From: JBCCTX01 sp964652565 | GTDB lineage: Bacteria > Bacteroidota > Bacteroidia > J057 | Reading direction: 5' to 3' | DNA: 64,000 nucleotides | NCBI GenBank assembly: GCA_964652565.1 | Contig: CAZZEC010000002.1 | Coordinates: forward strand, 1 to 64,000 | In this document: positions 43,186 to 52,464 of the stretch, in pieces | Position numbering within the stretch: position 1 is the stretch's first letter | How the letters are laid out: every line of letters begins with the position of its first letter | Translations under genes and position numbers: made by a program | Notes under the pieces: model-generated | What the model was told of the DNA's origin: nothing | Database searches by the model: none | Seen by the model: the letters and a program-made list of their open reading frames with translations, nothing else

Positions 43186-44379
43186 TTAAGCATGCTTAAG
43201 CTGCCATTGAGGGCTTTTCTCCCTTAATTTATGGACCCCTTCCCGAACATGCTCAATGGCATAATCAATTTCAGGCTTAGTCGTAAATCTACCCAGGCTG
43301 AACCTAACAGACCCATATGCCTGTTGATCTTGCATTCCCATTGCCTTTAGCACATGAGAGGGTTCCATTGTAGCGGATGTACAGGCAGAACCTGTAGATA
43401 CTGCTACATGCCGCATGGCATTGATCAGTGCCTGGCTATCTACATAGCCAAATGTCAGATTTGAGACATGCGATAATCTTGCTTCCCGATGACCATTCCG
43501 AAATACTTCCGGCATTGTTAGCAGTTCGCTTTCCAAATGATCTCGAAGGACTCCCAATCGCGTAGACTCTGAATCCATATCATGTATACAATATTCCACT
43601 GCCTTTGCCATACCTACGATACCTGGAACATTTAGGGTTCCACTTCTCACTCCCCGTTCATGTCCTCCACCTTCTATCAGCGGTAATACGCTTACTCTGG
43701 GATTTTTTCTTCTAAGATAAATTACACCTATGCCTTTAGGTCCATACAGTTTGTGTCCCGAACAAACCAACACATCCATTCCCAATGTATCCACATTGGT
43801 TGGGACTTTCCCGACGGCTTGAGTAGCATCTGTCATACATATCACTCCATGTTCATGCGCGATGTTAGCGATTTCTGAAAGAGGCTGTATTACGCCTGTT
43901 TCATTGTTTGCAAGCATCACACAAATAAGTATAGTACGCTCTGTGATACATTCCCTTAGTACTTCCAGATCTATCATACCATATTCGTCAACAGGAAGAT
44001 ATGTAATTTGCTTACCCTGACTTTCCAGGCGCTTACATACATCCAGGACTGCTTTATGTTCAGTCTGTACGGTAATGATATGATCCCCTTTAGAAGAATA
44101 TCTCTCAGCGATCCCTTTCAAGGCCAAGTTAATACCCTCTGTAGCTCCCGAGGTGAAATATATCTCCTGATCCAGACAACCCAACGCATCTGCCAATATT
44201 TTTCGTGATCGTTTTACTGCTTCAGCCGCCTCCCATCCAAATGGATGTGTAGAGCTAGATGCATTTCCATAGCTTCTCCTAAAAAATGGGAGCATTGCTT
44301 CCAACACTTCTTCTGCAACAGGTGTGGTGGAATTGTAGTCCAAATATATAGGTGTGTGAATCTCTTTAGGCTCCATCAC
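43186..44379 (-). CDS. Cysteine desulfurase (IscS/NifS type)
   Basis: 397 residues. PLP-binding Lys210 lies in VCSGHKLYGPKG; the sulfur-accepting Cys333 is in VSTGSACTSATMEPSH, within the flexible loop typical of group I (IscS/NifS) enzymes. YLDYNSTTPVAEEV opens the domain and the FTSGATEGIN motif contacts PLP phosphate. It converts cysteine to alanine and a protein persulfide for Fe-S and tRNA thiolation. The A-type carrier gene follows in the same direction, supporting an Fe-S role. IscU, HscA/B and ferredoxin genes are absent here. Confidence 0.93.
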   Translation of the reverse strand: MMEPKEIHTPIYLDYNSTTPVAEEVLEAMLPFFRRSYGNASSSTHPFGWEAAEAVKRSRKILADALGCLDQEIYFTSGATEGINLALKGIAERYSSKGDHIITVQTEHKAVLDVCKRLESQGKQITYLPVDEYGMIDLEVLRECITERTILICVMLANNETGVIQPLSEIANIAHEHGVICMTDATQAVGKVPTNVDTLGMDVLVCSGHKLYGPKGIGVIYLRRKNPRVSVLPLIEGGGHERGVRSGTLNVPGIVGMAKAVEYCIHDMDSESTRLGVLRDHLESELLTMPEVFRNGHREARLSHVSNLTFGYVDSQALINAMRHVAVSTGSACTSATMEPSHVLKAMGMQDQQAYGSVRFSLGRFTTKPEIDYAIEHVREGVHKLREKSPQWQLKHA

Positions 44380-44438
44380 TAATATAACGCTGGATACCGT
44401 CTTGGGTTTGGGTATACTAAATTAAACTATTAGTATTG

Positions 44439-44729
44439 CTAGTCTTTGACGACTTTGGGTACCACAAAAAATCTACCGTCGGAATCTGGCGCATTCTTTA
44501 ATGCTTCCTCGCGACTTACCTGACCCGTTATTTCGTCTTCCCGTAGGTGATTTACCTCGTTTGTTACATGGATCAACGGCTCAACTTGAGACGTATCTAC
44601 TTCTTGCAATTTTTCTACGAAATTCAGAATCCTTTGAAACTCCTCTTTGTATTGTTCCCGTTCTGAATCATTAAAAGAAAGCATGCTTAATTTCTCGATC
44701 TTATCTAGTAGTTGATCTGTGATTTTCAT
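44439..44729 (-). CDS. gatC: Aspartyl/glutamyl-tRNA amidotransferase subunit C
   Basis: 96 residues with the GatC pattern: a helical N-terminus (LLDKIEKLSMLSFNDSEREQYKEEFQRILNFVEKLQEVDT), then LIHVTNEVNHLREDEITGQV and the terminal block APDSDGRFFVVPKVV. GatC threads through and stabilises the GatA-GatB heterodimer that amidates Glu-tRNA(Gln) and Asp-tRNA(Asn). gatA and gatB are not in the window, so the complex is encoded at separate sites. It lies just upstream of the desulfurase gene (59-base gap). Confidence 0.92.
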   Translation of the reverse strand: MKITDQLLDKIEKLSMLSFNDSEREQYKEEFQRILNFVEKLQEVDTSQVEPLIHVTNEVNHLREDEITGQVSREEALKNAPDSDGRFFVVPKVVKD

Positions 44730-44817
44730 AAGGTGTGTTGAAAGTTGAATGTACCCTGGAAATATCAGAGCAGGGAATTTAACAATACATGGCTGTATAT
44801 TGGAATATAATATAAAA

Positions 44818-44855
44818 AATAGGGGTAGAAAAGATCAATTTTTTCTACCCCTATT
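44818..44855. terminator. Perfect 15-bp hairpin terminator downstream of clpC
   Basis: AATAGGGGTAGAAAA (44818-44832) and its exact reverse complement (44841-44855) enclose an 8-base loop. On the minus strand the stem is followed by a T-rich stretch (TTTTTATATT), fitting termination of clpC transcription, whose coding end is at 44899. Confidence 0.8.
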
Positions 44856-44898
44856 GATTTATAATGCTTGGTGATATCGAAAATCCTCTACACTGAGA

Positions 44899-47415
44899 TT
44901 ATGCATCTTCCACTTCTTCAGAAGTTTCAATCTTATCATTCGACTTTTTAGTAGAAACAATGATTTTCTTGGCATCTAAGTCGTAATCTACAAAAAGTGT
45001 ATCTCCATCTTCAACGGTACCGGCAAGAATTTCATCAGCAATAGGATCTTCCAGATATTTCTGTAATGCTCGCTGCAAAGGTCTGGCTCCAAACTGTTTG
45101 TCGTAGCCTTTATCGGCGATAAACTCTTTTGCTTCTGAAGATAATTCAATTTTGTATCCTTTGTCCTCGATTCTGGAGAATACTTCTTTCAATTGCAAGT
45201 CAATAATCTCCATAATGTGAGATTTACTCAATTCATTGAAGATGATCACTTCGTCGATACGATTGAGAAATTCTGGCCTAAATACTTTTTTCATGGCTCC
45301 CTCAATGGTACTGCGGCGAATATCTTCCGACTGATCTTCACGGGATTTCGTGCTATACCCAACTCCTGTACCAAAGCTCTTAATTTCACGAACACCGATA
45401 TTAGAAGTCATAATAATCACTGTGTTCTTAAAATCTATCCTACGTCCCAGTCCGTCCGTAAGTAGACCATCGTCTAACACTTGAAGCAATATATTGAATA
45501 TATCGGGGTGAGCTTTTTCTATTTCATCTAACAATACAACTGAGTAAGGTTTACGACGCACGCGTTCTGTCAATTGTCCCCCTTCTTCGTACCCGACGTA
45601 TCCTGGAGGTGCTCCTATCAGCCTGGATACGGTAAACTTCTCCATGTACTCACTCATATCAAGCCTGATCAATGCATCCTCGCTATCGAACATGTATCTT
45701 GCAAGTGCTTTTGCCAACTCCGTCTTACCTACACCCGTCTGACCTAAAAATATAAAAGAACCAATAGGTTTCTGAGGATCTTTCAATCCCAGGCGTGAGC
45801 GCTTAATTGCTTTAACTAATTTATCAATAGCATTATCCTGACCAATGATAACATCCTTAAGCTCTATACCCATATTTTTGAGGCGGGTCATTTCCCCGGC
45901 AGCTATTTTTGTTACCGGTACACCTGTCATCATAGATACGACTGATGCAACATCATCTTCAGCTACAGTGTAACGCTTATTTTTGGTCTCTTCTTCCCAC
46001 TCCAGCTTAGCTTGCTCGAGGTCTTCCAATAATCGTTTTTCCTGATCTCGAAGCCTTGCTGCTTCTTCATATTTCTGGCTTTTTACGACCCTGTTCTTTG
46101 ACTCTTTTACTTCTTCAATCTTCGCCTCAAGATCCAAAATACTTTGTGGTACGTGGATATTTGTAATGTGCACACGGCTTCCTGCTTCATCTAACACATC
46201 AATAGCTTTGTCTGGAAAGTAGCGATCTGATATATACCTATCACTCAGTTTCACACATGCATCTACTGCCTCTGGCGTGTAGTTTACATTGTGATGATCT
46301 TCGTATTTAGCCTTAATGTTATCGAGTATAATCCGAGTTTCCTCGACAGAAGTAGGCTCGACCATTACTTTCTGAAACCTTCTCTCTAGTGCTCCATCCT
46401 TTTCAATATACTGGCGATATTCATCTAGTGTAGTCGCCCCTATACATTGAATTTCGCCACGAGCGAGTGCGGGTTTAAATATGTTAGAAGCGTCCAGAGA
46501 GCCCGAAGCCCCACCTGCTCCTACGATAGTATGCAACTCGTCGATAAATAGGATGACATCCGGTGATTTTTCCAGTTCTGCCATTACAGCTTTCATCCTT
46601 TCTTCAAATTGTCCGCGGTACTTAGTACCTGCAACCAATGAAGCGATATCCAACGTAACAACACGCTTATTATACAACACTCTGCTCACTTTACGTTGAA
46701 TGATGCGAAGAGCAAGCCCTTCCGCAATAGCTGTTTTACCTACACCTGGTTCACCAATTAGCACGGGATTATTTTTCTTACGTCTACTCAGTATTTGAGC
46801 GACGCGTTCTATTTCATTTTCCCGACCAACGATGGGATCCAATTTATTTTCCTCGGCAGCCTTGGTTAAATCTCTTCCAAAATTATCGAGAACAGGTGTT
46901 TTTGATTTTGAAGGTTTTCTTGATGAAGTACTCATTTCTGAAGATTCAGGTGGTTCACTTGTTACTGACATTCGGGGTGTCTGCGTCTCTCCGTCATCCA
47001 ATTCTGCTCTTATGATATCATAAGTTACCCCAAAACGTGCTAAGATTTGAGCTGCAACATTGTTTTCCTCTCGAAGTATCGATAGAAGTAAATGTTCAGT
47101 CTTAATCACATCACTTTTAAGCAACTTGGCTTCTAAGCGAGTGATTTTAAGTATTTTCTCCGCTTGGCGGGTAAGAGGTAGATTAGCGAGGTTAACGGGG
47201 TTTATGGTCCCTTTAACAGCATTTTCTACGGAACGCTTCAGTTGAGCAAGATCCACATTCAACTCCTGTAAAATATTTATGGCCGGGCTTTCACCTTCTC
47301 GGATGAGACCCAGCAATAAATGTTCAGGACCAATGTAATCGTGTCCCAATCTTATCGCCTCTTCTCTACTATAAGAGATTACCCCTTTTACTCTGTCTGA
47401 AAAGTTTGATTCCAT
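44899..47415 (-). CDS. clpC: ClpC-type AAA+ protease ATPase
   Basis: 838 residues. Order: N-terminal Clp_N double repeat (about 1-140: GHDYIGPEHLLLGLIREGESP, LKSDVIKTEHLLLSILRE), linker, AAA-1 with GEPGVGKT and DILFIDELHT-like Walker B (DVILFIDELHTIVGAGG), a UVR-type coiled coil near 410-450, AAA-2 with GQTGVGKT and the LLDEIEKAHPDI Walker B, then ClpB_D2-small at the C-terminus. Unfolds substrates for ClpP. Acidic tail IETSEEVEDA. One full and one partial TGnCA-type motif upstream link it to hsp20 regulation. No ClpP-docking tripeptide was checked. Confidence 0.95.
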   Translation of the reverse strand: MESNFSDRVKGVISYSREEAIRLGHDYIGPEHLLLGLIREGESPAINILQELNVDLAQLKRSVENAVKGTINPVNLANLPLTRQAEKILKITRLEAKLLKSDVIKTEHLLLSILREENNVAAQILARFGVTYDIIRAELDDGETQTPRMSVTSEPPESSEMSTSSRKPSKSKTPVLDNFGRDLTKAAEENKLDPIVGRENEIERVAQILSRRKKNNPVLIGEPGVGKTAIAEGLALRIIQRKVSRVLYNKRVVTLDIASLVAGTKYRGQFEERMKAVMAELEKSPDVILFIDELHTIVGAGGASGSLDASNIFKPALARGEIQCIGATTLDEYRQYIEKDGALERRFQKVMVEPTSVEETRIILDNIKAKYEDHHNVNYTPEAVDACVKLSDRYISDRYFPDKAIDVLDEAGSRVHITNIHVPQSILDLEAKIEEVKESKNRVVKSQKYEEAARLRDQEKRLLEDLEQAKLEWEEETKNKRYTVAEDDVASVVSMMTGVPVTKIAAGEMTRLKNMGIELKDVIIGQDNAIDKLVKAIKRSRLGLKDPQKPIGSFIFLGQTGVGKTELAKALARYMFDSEDALIRLDMSEYMEKFTVSRLIGAPPGYVGYEEGGQLTERVRRKPYSVVLLDEIEKAHPDIFNILLQVLDDGLLTDGLGRRIDFKNTVIIMTSNIGVREIKSFGTGVGYSTKSREDQSEDIRRSTIEGAMKKVFRPEFLNRIDEVIIFNELSKSHIMEIIDLQLKEVFSRIEDKGYKIELSSEAKEFIADKGYDKQFGARPLQRALQKYLEDPIADEILAGTVEDGDTLFVDYDLDAKKIIVSTKKSNDKIETSEEVEDA

Positions 47416-47470
47416 ATTATTTCCCTAACACATAGGATCTATACATTTGTACATATATATACCGTTTCTG

Positions 47471-47500
47471 TGCCAATATGTTAATTATGACATTATGTCA
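47471..47500 (-). promoter_or_regulatory. TGnCA-N3-TGnCA site and partial site upstream of clpC
   Basis: TGACATTATGTCA at 47488-47500 (plus-strand spelling) fits TGnCA-N3-TGnCA and is a near-perfect palindrome; TGCCAATATG at 47471-47480 repeats the first ten bases of the hsp20 site at 42068. The sites lie 56-85 bases upstream of the clpC start codon. Shared placement with hsp20 suggests a common stress operator. Confidence 0.5.
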
Positions 47501-47558
47501 TAAATCGTATTGTAAGAAACGTGTTAATGCTTTGAAAGGTTTCGCAGTGTAATCTACA

Positions 47559-48623
47559 CTACACTATCAATGCAATGACAAGGGCTACAAGGACAAGGTT
47601 GAGAAGTGAGAGTGGAAGGAATTTTTTCCATCCGATGTCCATCAACTGGTTATATTTGAATCTGGGTAATGTCCAGCGCACCCACACGTATACAAAAACA
47701 AAAAATGTTGTCTTAATCGTAAACCATCCTAATCCCCATAACATCTGCCCTAGTTCACTCCACTCTGCTACCCCAATCATCCCTTCAAAAGGTCCTAAAT
47801 ATCCTCCCAAAAACAATGTGGTAATCAACGCAGAACCTATGATAATATGCAAATACTCAGCTACGAAGAATAATGCAAACTTCATAGAGCTATATTCTGT
47901 ATGAAATCCTCCCACCAGTTCCTGTTCTGCCTCGACCAAATCAAATGGAGCGCGATTAGCCTCTGCAAATGCACAAGTTACAAAGATGAGGAATCCCAGT
48001 GGATTTCGAAAAAAATTCCAAAGACCTCTCTGGGCTTCTACAATAGAACTTAGTTTCAGGTAATCACCATCTCCCTGATACACTGCATTAGTGATCAGGA
48101 TCACACTGACCACAGACAATCCCATCGCCAGCTCATAGCTGATCATCTGTGCAGAGGAACGCAATCCCCCCAGGAGTGAATATTTACTATTGGAGGACCA
48201 ACCTGCTAATGTTACACCATAGACCGCAACAGAGGCAATTGCTAGCACATAGAGAATACCGATATTCACGTCTGCAATTACTAAAGGGTCTGGATTTCCA
48301 ATTGAAGGTAGCTGTTCCGTTGCGATATTGGCTCCTGCAAAAGGTATAACCGCCATTGTGATTAAAGCAATGGTAACAGCTATGATGGGTGAAATGAAAT
48401 GAACTAACTTATCTGCCGCTTTTGGGACAATATCTTCTTTTAATAGTAGTTTAATTACATCAGCTAGCGGTTGAAGAAGTCCAAAGGGACCTACTCGATT
48501 TGGCCCTACACGCTGTTGTATTGCTGCTGCAACCTTGCGTTCAAGGTAAACAGTATAAGCTGCTGCTGTAAGCAGTACAAATAAGGCAACACCAATAAGA
48601 ATGAGGGTACTAATAATGTCCAT
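47559..48623 (-). CDS. nuoH: NADH-quinone oxidoreductase subunit H
   Basis: 354 residues with eight hydrophobic helices. Conserved blocks of the quinone-chamber subunit are present: ERKVAAAIQQRVGPNRVGPFGLLQPLADVIKLLLKEDI near the N-terminus, SSAQMISYELAMGLSVV, AEANRAPFDLVEAEQELVGGFHTEYSSMKFALFF (the acidic loop that binds quinone) and WVRWTLPRFKYNQLMDIGWK. It connects the quinone pocket to the proton-pumping arm of complex I. No other nuo gene is in the window, so it appears detached from the nuo cluster. Confidence 0.95.
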   Translation of the reverse strand: MDIISTLILIGVALFVLLTAAAYTVYLERKVAAAIQQRVGPNRVGPFGLLQPLADVIKLLLKEDIVPKAADKLVHFISPIIAVTIALITMAVIPFAGANIATEQLPSIGNPDPLVIADVNIGILYVLAIASVAVYGVTLAGWSSNSKYSLLGGLRSSAQMISYELAMGLSVVSVILITNAVYQGDGDYLKLSSIVEAQRGLWNFFRNPLGFLIFVTCAFAEANRAPFDLVEAEQELVGGFHTEYSSMKFALFFVAEYLHIIIGSALITTLFLGGYLGPFEGMIGVAEWSELGQMLWGLGWFTIKTTFFVFVYVWVRWTLPRFKYNQLMDIGWKKFLPLSLLNLVLVALVIALIV

Positions 48624-48758
48624 ACAGCCAGATAAAGCGATTAATAACGGTTTAAACTTTGAACCCGTAAACTACTATTTATATCAACAACTCTCAAATA
48701 TTTCCAAAGGTTTTGGAATCGCATGTAGATGATTGAAAATGCATTGATAAATTATCAA

Positions 48759-49550
48759 TCACGATACTACATACCAAACACAAGTCGTAACAAAATCTCT
48801 GAAATAAGGCAACGAAGAAATGATTGGCAATTGTTTGCGTGGTGTTAACCCAAATTTATATTTATAAATGGGATTGATGAGATAGTGTCTTTTATGTATG
48901 ATATTAAATGTGGTATTGCGAATAATTCGTTCAAATCGATGGATAGAAATTCCCGTATCGTAAATCTCAAGCAGGGCACCGATCACGGATTCTGGTTCAC
49001 CCATACTGCTCAGGAATGATTTATAACTGCTTCTAGGCAATAGATGATAGTAGGGTAATTTGCTGGTGATCTTCTTCTTGCATATTTGCTGATGCCCTCC
49101 AAAAGGCATACACCAAGGTGGAAACCCAAAGAAGATTTTTCCTCCAGGTGTTAAAAAGTGTTTTAGGTAAGGAATAAATTGTTCCTGATCAGGTATATGT
49201 TCAATGGTATCTTTTAATACGATGAGATCAAATTGCCCTTCCCATTTTTCTAAAAATGCTGTATCGTAAACATTCTGAGCCAAGAAAGAGGCTTTTCCGA
49301 TTCTCACATCATCTTCGTGTATTACGTTTGCTTTTTCAATAGCTCCTTCCTTTAGATCAACTCCCAGGACTGTAACCCCCTTTTCCAAAAAGGCAGTCAA
49401 AACTCCACCTACATCGCAACCTATTTCCATTACTTTCATATCCTTTTGAATGGGATACACCTCCTCAATAAAAGGAATTACATAATTTCGGGCATTTTCT
49501 ACCTGTTGCCTATATCTTTCATCTACTTGTAAATGCTGTTTTAATGCCAT
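48759..49550 (-). CDS. Class I SAM-dependent methyltransferase
   Basis: 263 residues. SAM motif I: VMEIGCDVGGVLTAFLEKGVTVLGVDLKE; motif post-I acid VDLKEGAIEKA; motif IV area FDLIVLKDTIEHIPDQEQFIPYLKHFLTPGGKIFFGFPPW. The C-terminal ~90 residues are basic and aromatic (KLPYYHLLPRSSYKSFLSS, KRHYLINPIYKYKFGLTPRK). The fold fits UbiE/Methyltransf_11-type enzymes acting on small molecules, glycans or lipids; the substrate is unknown. It is a single gene with spacers of over 130 bases on both sides. Confidence 0.85.
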   Translation of the reverse strand: MALKQHLQVDERYRQQVENARNYVIPFIEEVYPIQKDMKVMEIGCDVGGVLTAFLEKGVTVLGVDLKEGAIEKANVIHEDDVRIGKASFLAQNVYDTAFLEKWEGQFDLIVLKDTIEHIPDQEQFIPYLKHFLTPGGKIFFGFPPWCMPFGGHQQICKKKITSKLPYYHLLPRSSYKSFLSSMGEPESVIGALLEIYDTGISIHRFERIIRNTTFNIIHKRHYLINPIYKYKFGLTPRKQLPIISSLPYFRDFVTTCVWYVVS

Positions 49551-49688
49551 TTAATGAAAAAGCTTAATACCGTGAATCATTTATAAATTGTAAAATTACG
49601 AATGATAAGTAATAGGTGTCAATGTTTTTCTCTTAATTTCTTCCTCAGAATAGATTAATTAACTTACATCCCATTTTAATTTGCAAAT

Positions 49689-51203
49689 ATGGATCCCAAT
49701 ATCACGCTCGTTGTCATTATCAGCTATTTTGCCTTATTATTTGTCATATCCTTACTCACAGGCCGCAAAGCTGATGAGCAAACCTTTTATACTGCGAATC
49801 GAAGCTCTCCCTGGTATTTGGTGGCATTTGGGATGATAGGTGCTACGTTGTCAGGAGTTACCTTTATTTCCATTCCGGGAGCGGTTGGTAATGATGCCTG
49901 GGCTTATATGCAAATTGTCATGGGATATCTCGTGGGGTATGCTGCTATTGCCTTAGTACTTCTACCCTTGTATTATCGTTTACAACTCGTTTCGATTTAT
50001 GGCTACCTGGAAAAACGATTTGGAATATTTGCTTATAAAACAGGAGCAGTATTTTTTTTACTGTCTCGTATAGTAGGTGCAAGCCTTCGTCTCTACCTCG
50101 TAGTTTTGGTATTACAATTAGCTATCTTCAACTATCTCGGGATCCCTTTCGAGTATACGGTACTCATTTCTATCGGACTGATCTACCTATACACATTTCG
50201 AGGAGGTATTAAGACTGTAGTTTGGACAGATACGCTACAAACCTTTTTCATGCTCTTAGGTGCGGGATTAGCCGTGTATATCATAGGAAATCAGTTGGGG
50301 TGGTCATTGAATGGCATGACACATCAGGTTTTGCAAAGCGATTATGCAGAAATTTTTGTCTGGGAGTGGGCTCCGGGAAATAATTTTTTCAAGCAATTCC
50401 TAAGCGGAGCATTCATTGCTTTGACAATGACTGGATTGGACCAGGATATGATGCAAAAGAATCTCACGTGCCGAACGTTGGAAGATGCGCAAAAAAATAT
50501 TTTTTGGTTTTCCATTACACTAGTCATTGCAAAACTATTATTTCTAAGCCTAGGCGCCCTACTTTATCTATATGGCGAACAAACAGGGATATTAGATCCT
50601 GTTTTTGCAGAAGACTGTGCATTAAAAATTAAGGATGCTGTTACCGGAGAAATGGTTTGCCGTAAAACCGATCAACTATTTCCATTGATATCTCTTAATT
50701 ATCTGGGTCCTGTAGCGGGTACTTTTTTTGTCTTGGGGGTCATTGCAGCAGCGTATTCATCTGCTGACTCTGCGCTCACAGCCCTTACTACTTCGTTTAA
50801 TTATGACATACTCAACATACAACGGTTTTCTAACCCCAAGCTCAGGCTGCAAATCCGATACCTGGTACATATCAGTTTTGCAGCTATCATCTATGTCGCT
50901 ATTATCATCTTTAACAATCTCAACAATGATGCTGTGATATGGGAGATCTTCCGCGCTGCAGGATATACCTATGGCCCCTTGTTAGGACTATATGCATTTG
51001 GAATGTTTACAGATATGAAATCCAATGACAAATGGATTCCCTGGATAGCGCTGATCTGCCCACTTATCACGTACCTGATCCAGTTATACAGTCCTCAGTA
51101 CCTGGGGTTTGAATTGGGTTTTATGATACTTCCTCTCAACGGATTGCTGACATTTTTAGGATTGTGGCTTGTCAATAGTGGGAGGTATACTGAAAAGCTA
51201 TAG
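49689..51203 (+). CDS. Sodium:solute symporter (SSS family)
   Basis: 504 residues with about 13 helices. SSS features: DEQTFYTANRSSPWYLVAFGMIGATLSGVTFISIPGAVG in helix 1-2 (Na-site region), RIVGASLRLYLVVLVLQ, FRGGIKTVVWTDTLQTFFMLLG and VIAAAYSSADSALTALTTSFNYDIL (the SADSA sodium-site motif). Takes up sugars, amino or organic acids with sodium; substrate not readable. The Cys/charged insert KIKDAVTGEMVCRKTDQ near 317 is unusual in a loop. It runs convergent with the MFS gene at 51241, with 37 bases between. Confidence 0.92.
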   Translation: MDPNITLVVIISYFALLFVISLLTGRKADEQTFYTANRSSPWYLVAFGMIGATLSGVTFISIPGAVGNDAWAYMQIVMGYLVGYAAIALVLLPLYYRLQLVSIYGYLEKRFGIFAYKTGAVFFLLSRIVGASLRLYLVVLVLQLAIFNYLGIPFEYTVLISIGLIYLYTFRGGIKTVVWTDTLQTFFMLLGAGLAVYIIGNQLGWSLNGMTHQVLQSDYAEIFVWEWAPGNNFFKQFLSGAFIALTMTGLDQDMMQKNLTCRTLEDAQKNIFWFSITLVIAKLLFLSLGALLYLYGEQTGILDPVFAEDCALKIKDAVTGEMVCRKTDQLFPLISLNYLGPVAGTFFVLGVIAAAYSSADSALTALTTSFNYDILNIQRFSNPKLRLQIRYLVHISFAAIIYVAIIIFNNLNNDAVIWEIFRAAGYTYGPLLGLYAFGMFTDMKSNDKWIPWIALICPLITYLIQLYSPQYLGFELGFMILPLNGLLTFLGLWLVNSGRYTEKL

Positions 51204-51240
51204 TTAGTCATAAAGTAACTCGACATATTTATATCGATCT

Positions 51241-52464
51241 TTATCTAGCTACGTCCCGTTTTAAGTTACGAATGACTGAAAAAGCCATTATACTTGCGAC
51301 AACCATGACTCCTATACATATCCATAGGCTCAATTGAAATCTTTCTGCGGTTTCAAATCCCCATCCCATCACTACGGGAGCTAAGGCAGCAGAAAAGACC
51401 ACTAGCGTAGTTACCATGCTTCGGATTGCCCCCAGGTTTGCGGTACCATAGATTTCTGCCCACATGGCAGTTCCCGTTAAAGAAAGTCCACTATTGGTTG
51501 CTCCACTCAGCATAAACAGCACGAATGCTGCGACGGGATGGTTTGTAAACGCTGCAATGAGACTTCCTATAATAAGTGGAACCAGCACAAAAGGATATAC
51601 TTGCATTGCAGAGTATCGATCTATTGCAGGCCCAGCCAGTAAGTTTGTCGCTAGCCGGGTAATTCCAAATGCCATGATGGCGCTGGCCATTAATGCCTGA
51701 GACCATCCTTTTGTTTCCCCAATCAGATTCTGGTGAATGAGTAGACCTGTCATGAAAAAAGGTACAAACATCAAAATCAGGGATAACAGATAAAACCGAG
51801 GATCACGAAGTACAACCTTTCGTACAAAGCTACTCTTTGATTGTGTATGTGCTTGTTTTTCTGCTTCCTGATTAAATTGAAAAGGATTATTGGAATCTAC
51901 TATACGCAAACTTGCAGGGATGAAAAAAAGAATGACTGAAACTGCAAGGAATAACCATGTCATTCTCCATCCGACAGTAAGAATCAGTGTCGTAATCAAT
52001 AGGGGCAATGTAAACTCACCTATAGGTAGCCCAAATCCTGCGATAGATAATGCCTTTCCTCGATTAATTTCAAAATATCTTGCAACGGAAGTAGAAGCAG
52101 TCAATGGCATCATTCCCTGACCGAAGAAACGTAGCCCAAAAAGTGCTATAAACAATATCACAGGGTGATATACCTGAGAAGCCAGAATGCAAAATACACA
52201 AAGTCCAATACCGATTCCTACGCTAATATATCTCAGTTTTACCCTGTCCAAAAATCCCCCCATCACCGGCAATATCATAGCACTAACAAGTGTAGCACCA
52301 GAATAGTACCACCCAAACGTCACGTTGCTTATATTCAACGCATCAGTGAAATGTACTACGAATAAACTAATTAGGAAGGATTGCCCAAGACTTGAAAAGA
52401 AATAGTGAAGCGCTCCATATCCAATATAATTAGGATATTTCTGCACCAATCGAATGTAATTCAT
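51241..52464 (-). CDS. Major facilitator superfamily transporter
   Basis: 407 residues with 12 helices in two six-helix halves joined by a charged loop (about 190-210, NNPFQFNQEAEKQAHTQSKS). FGWYYSGATLVSAMILPVMGGFLDRVKLRYI carries the MFS motif A-like turn in loop 2-3. It resembles the monocarboxylate/oxalate-formate-type MFS_1 proteins by layout, but the match is not tight. The substrate is not known. The gene shares no operon partner; upstream spacer contains a repeat-family-C unit. Confidence 0.85.
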   Translation of the reverse strand: MNYIRLVQKYPNYIGYGALHYFFSSLGQSFLISLFVVHFTDALNISNVTFGWYYSGATLVSAMILPVMGGFLDRVKLRYISVGIGIGLCVFCILASQVYHPVILFIALFGLRFFGQGMMPLTASTSVARYFEINRGKALSIAGFGLPIGEFTLPLLITTLILTVGWRMTWLFLAVSVILFFIPASLRIVDSNNPFQFNQEAEKQAHTQSKSSFVRKVVLRDPRFYLLSLILMFVPFFMTGLLIHQNLIGETKGWSQALMASAIMAFGITRLATNLLAGPAIDRYSAMQVYPFVLVPLIIGSLIAAFTNHPVAAFVLFMLSGATNSGLSLTGTAMWAEIYGTANLGAIRSMVTTLVVFSAALAPVVMGWGFETAERFQLSLWICIGVMVVASIMAFSVIRNLKRDVAR

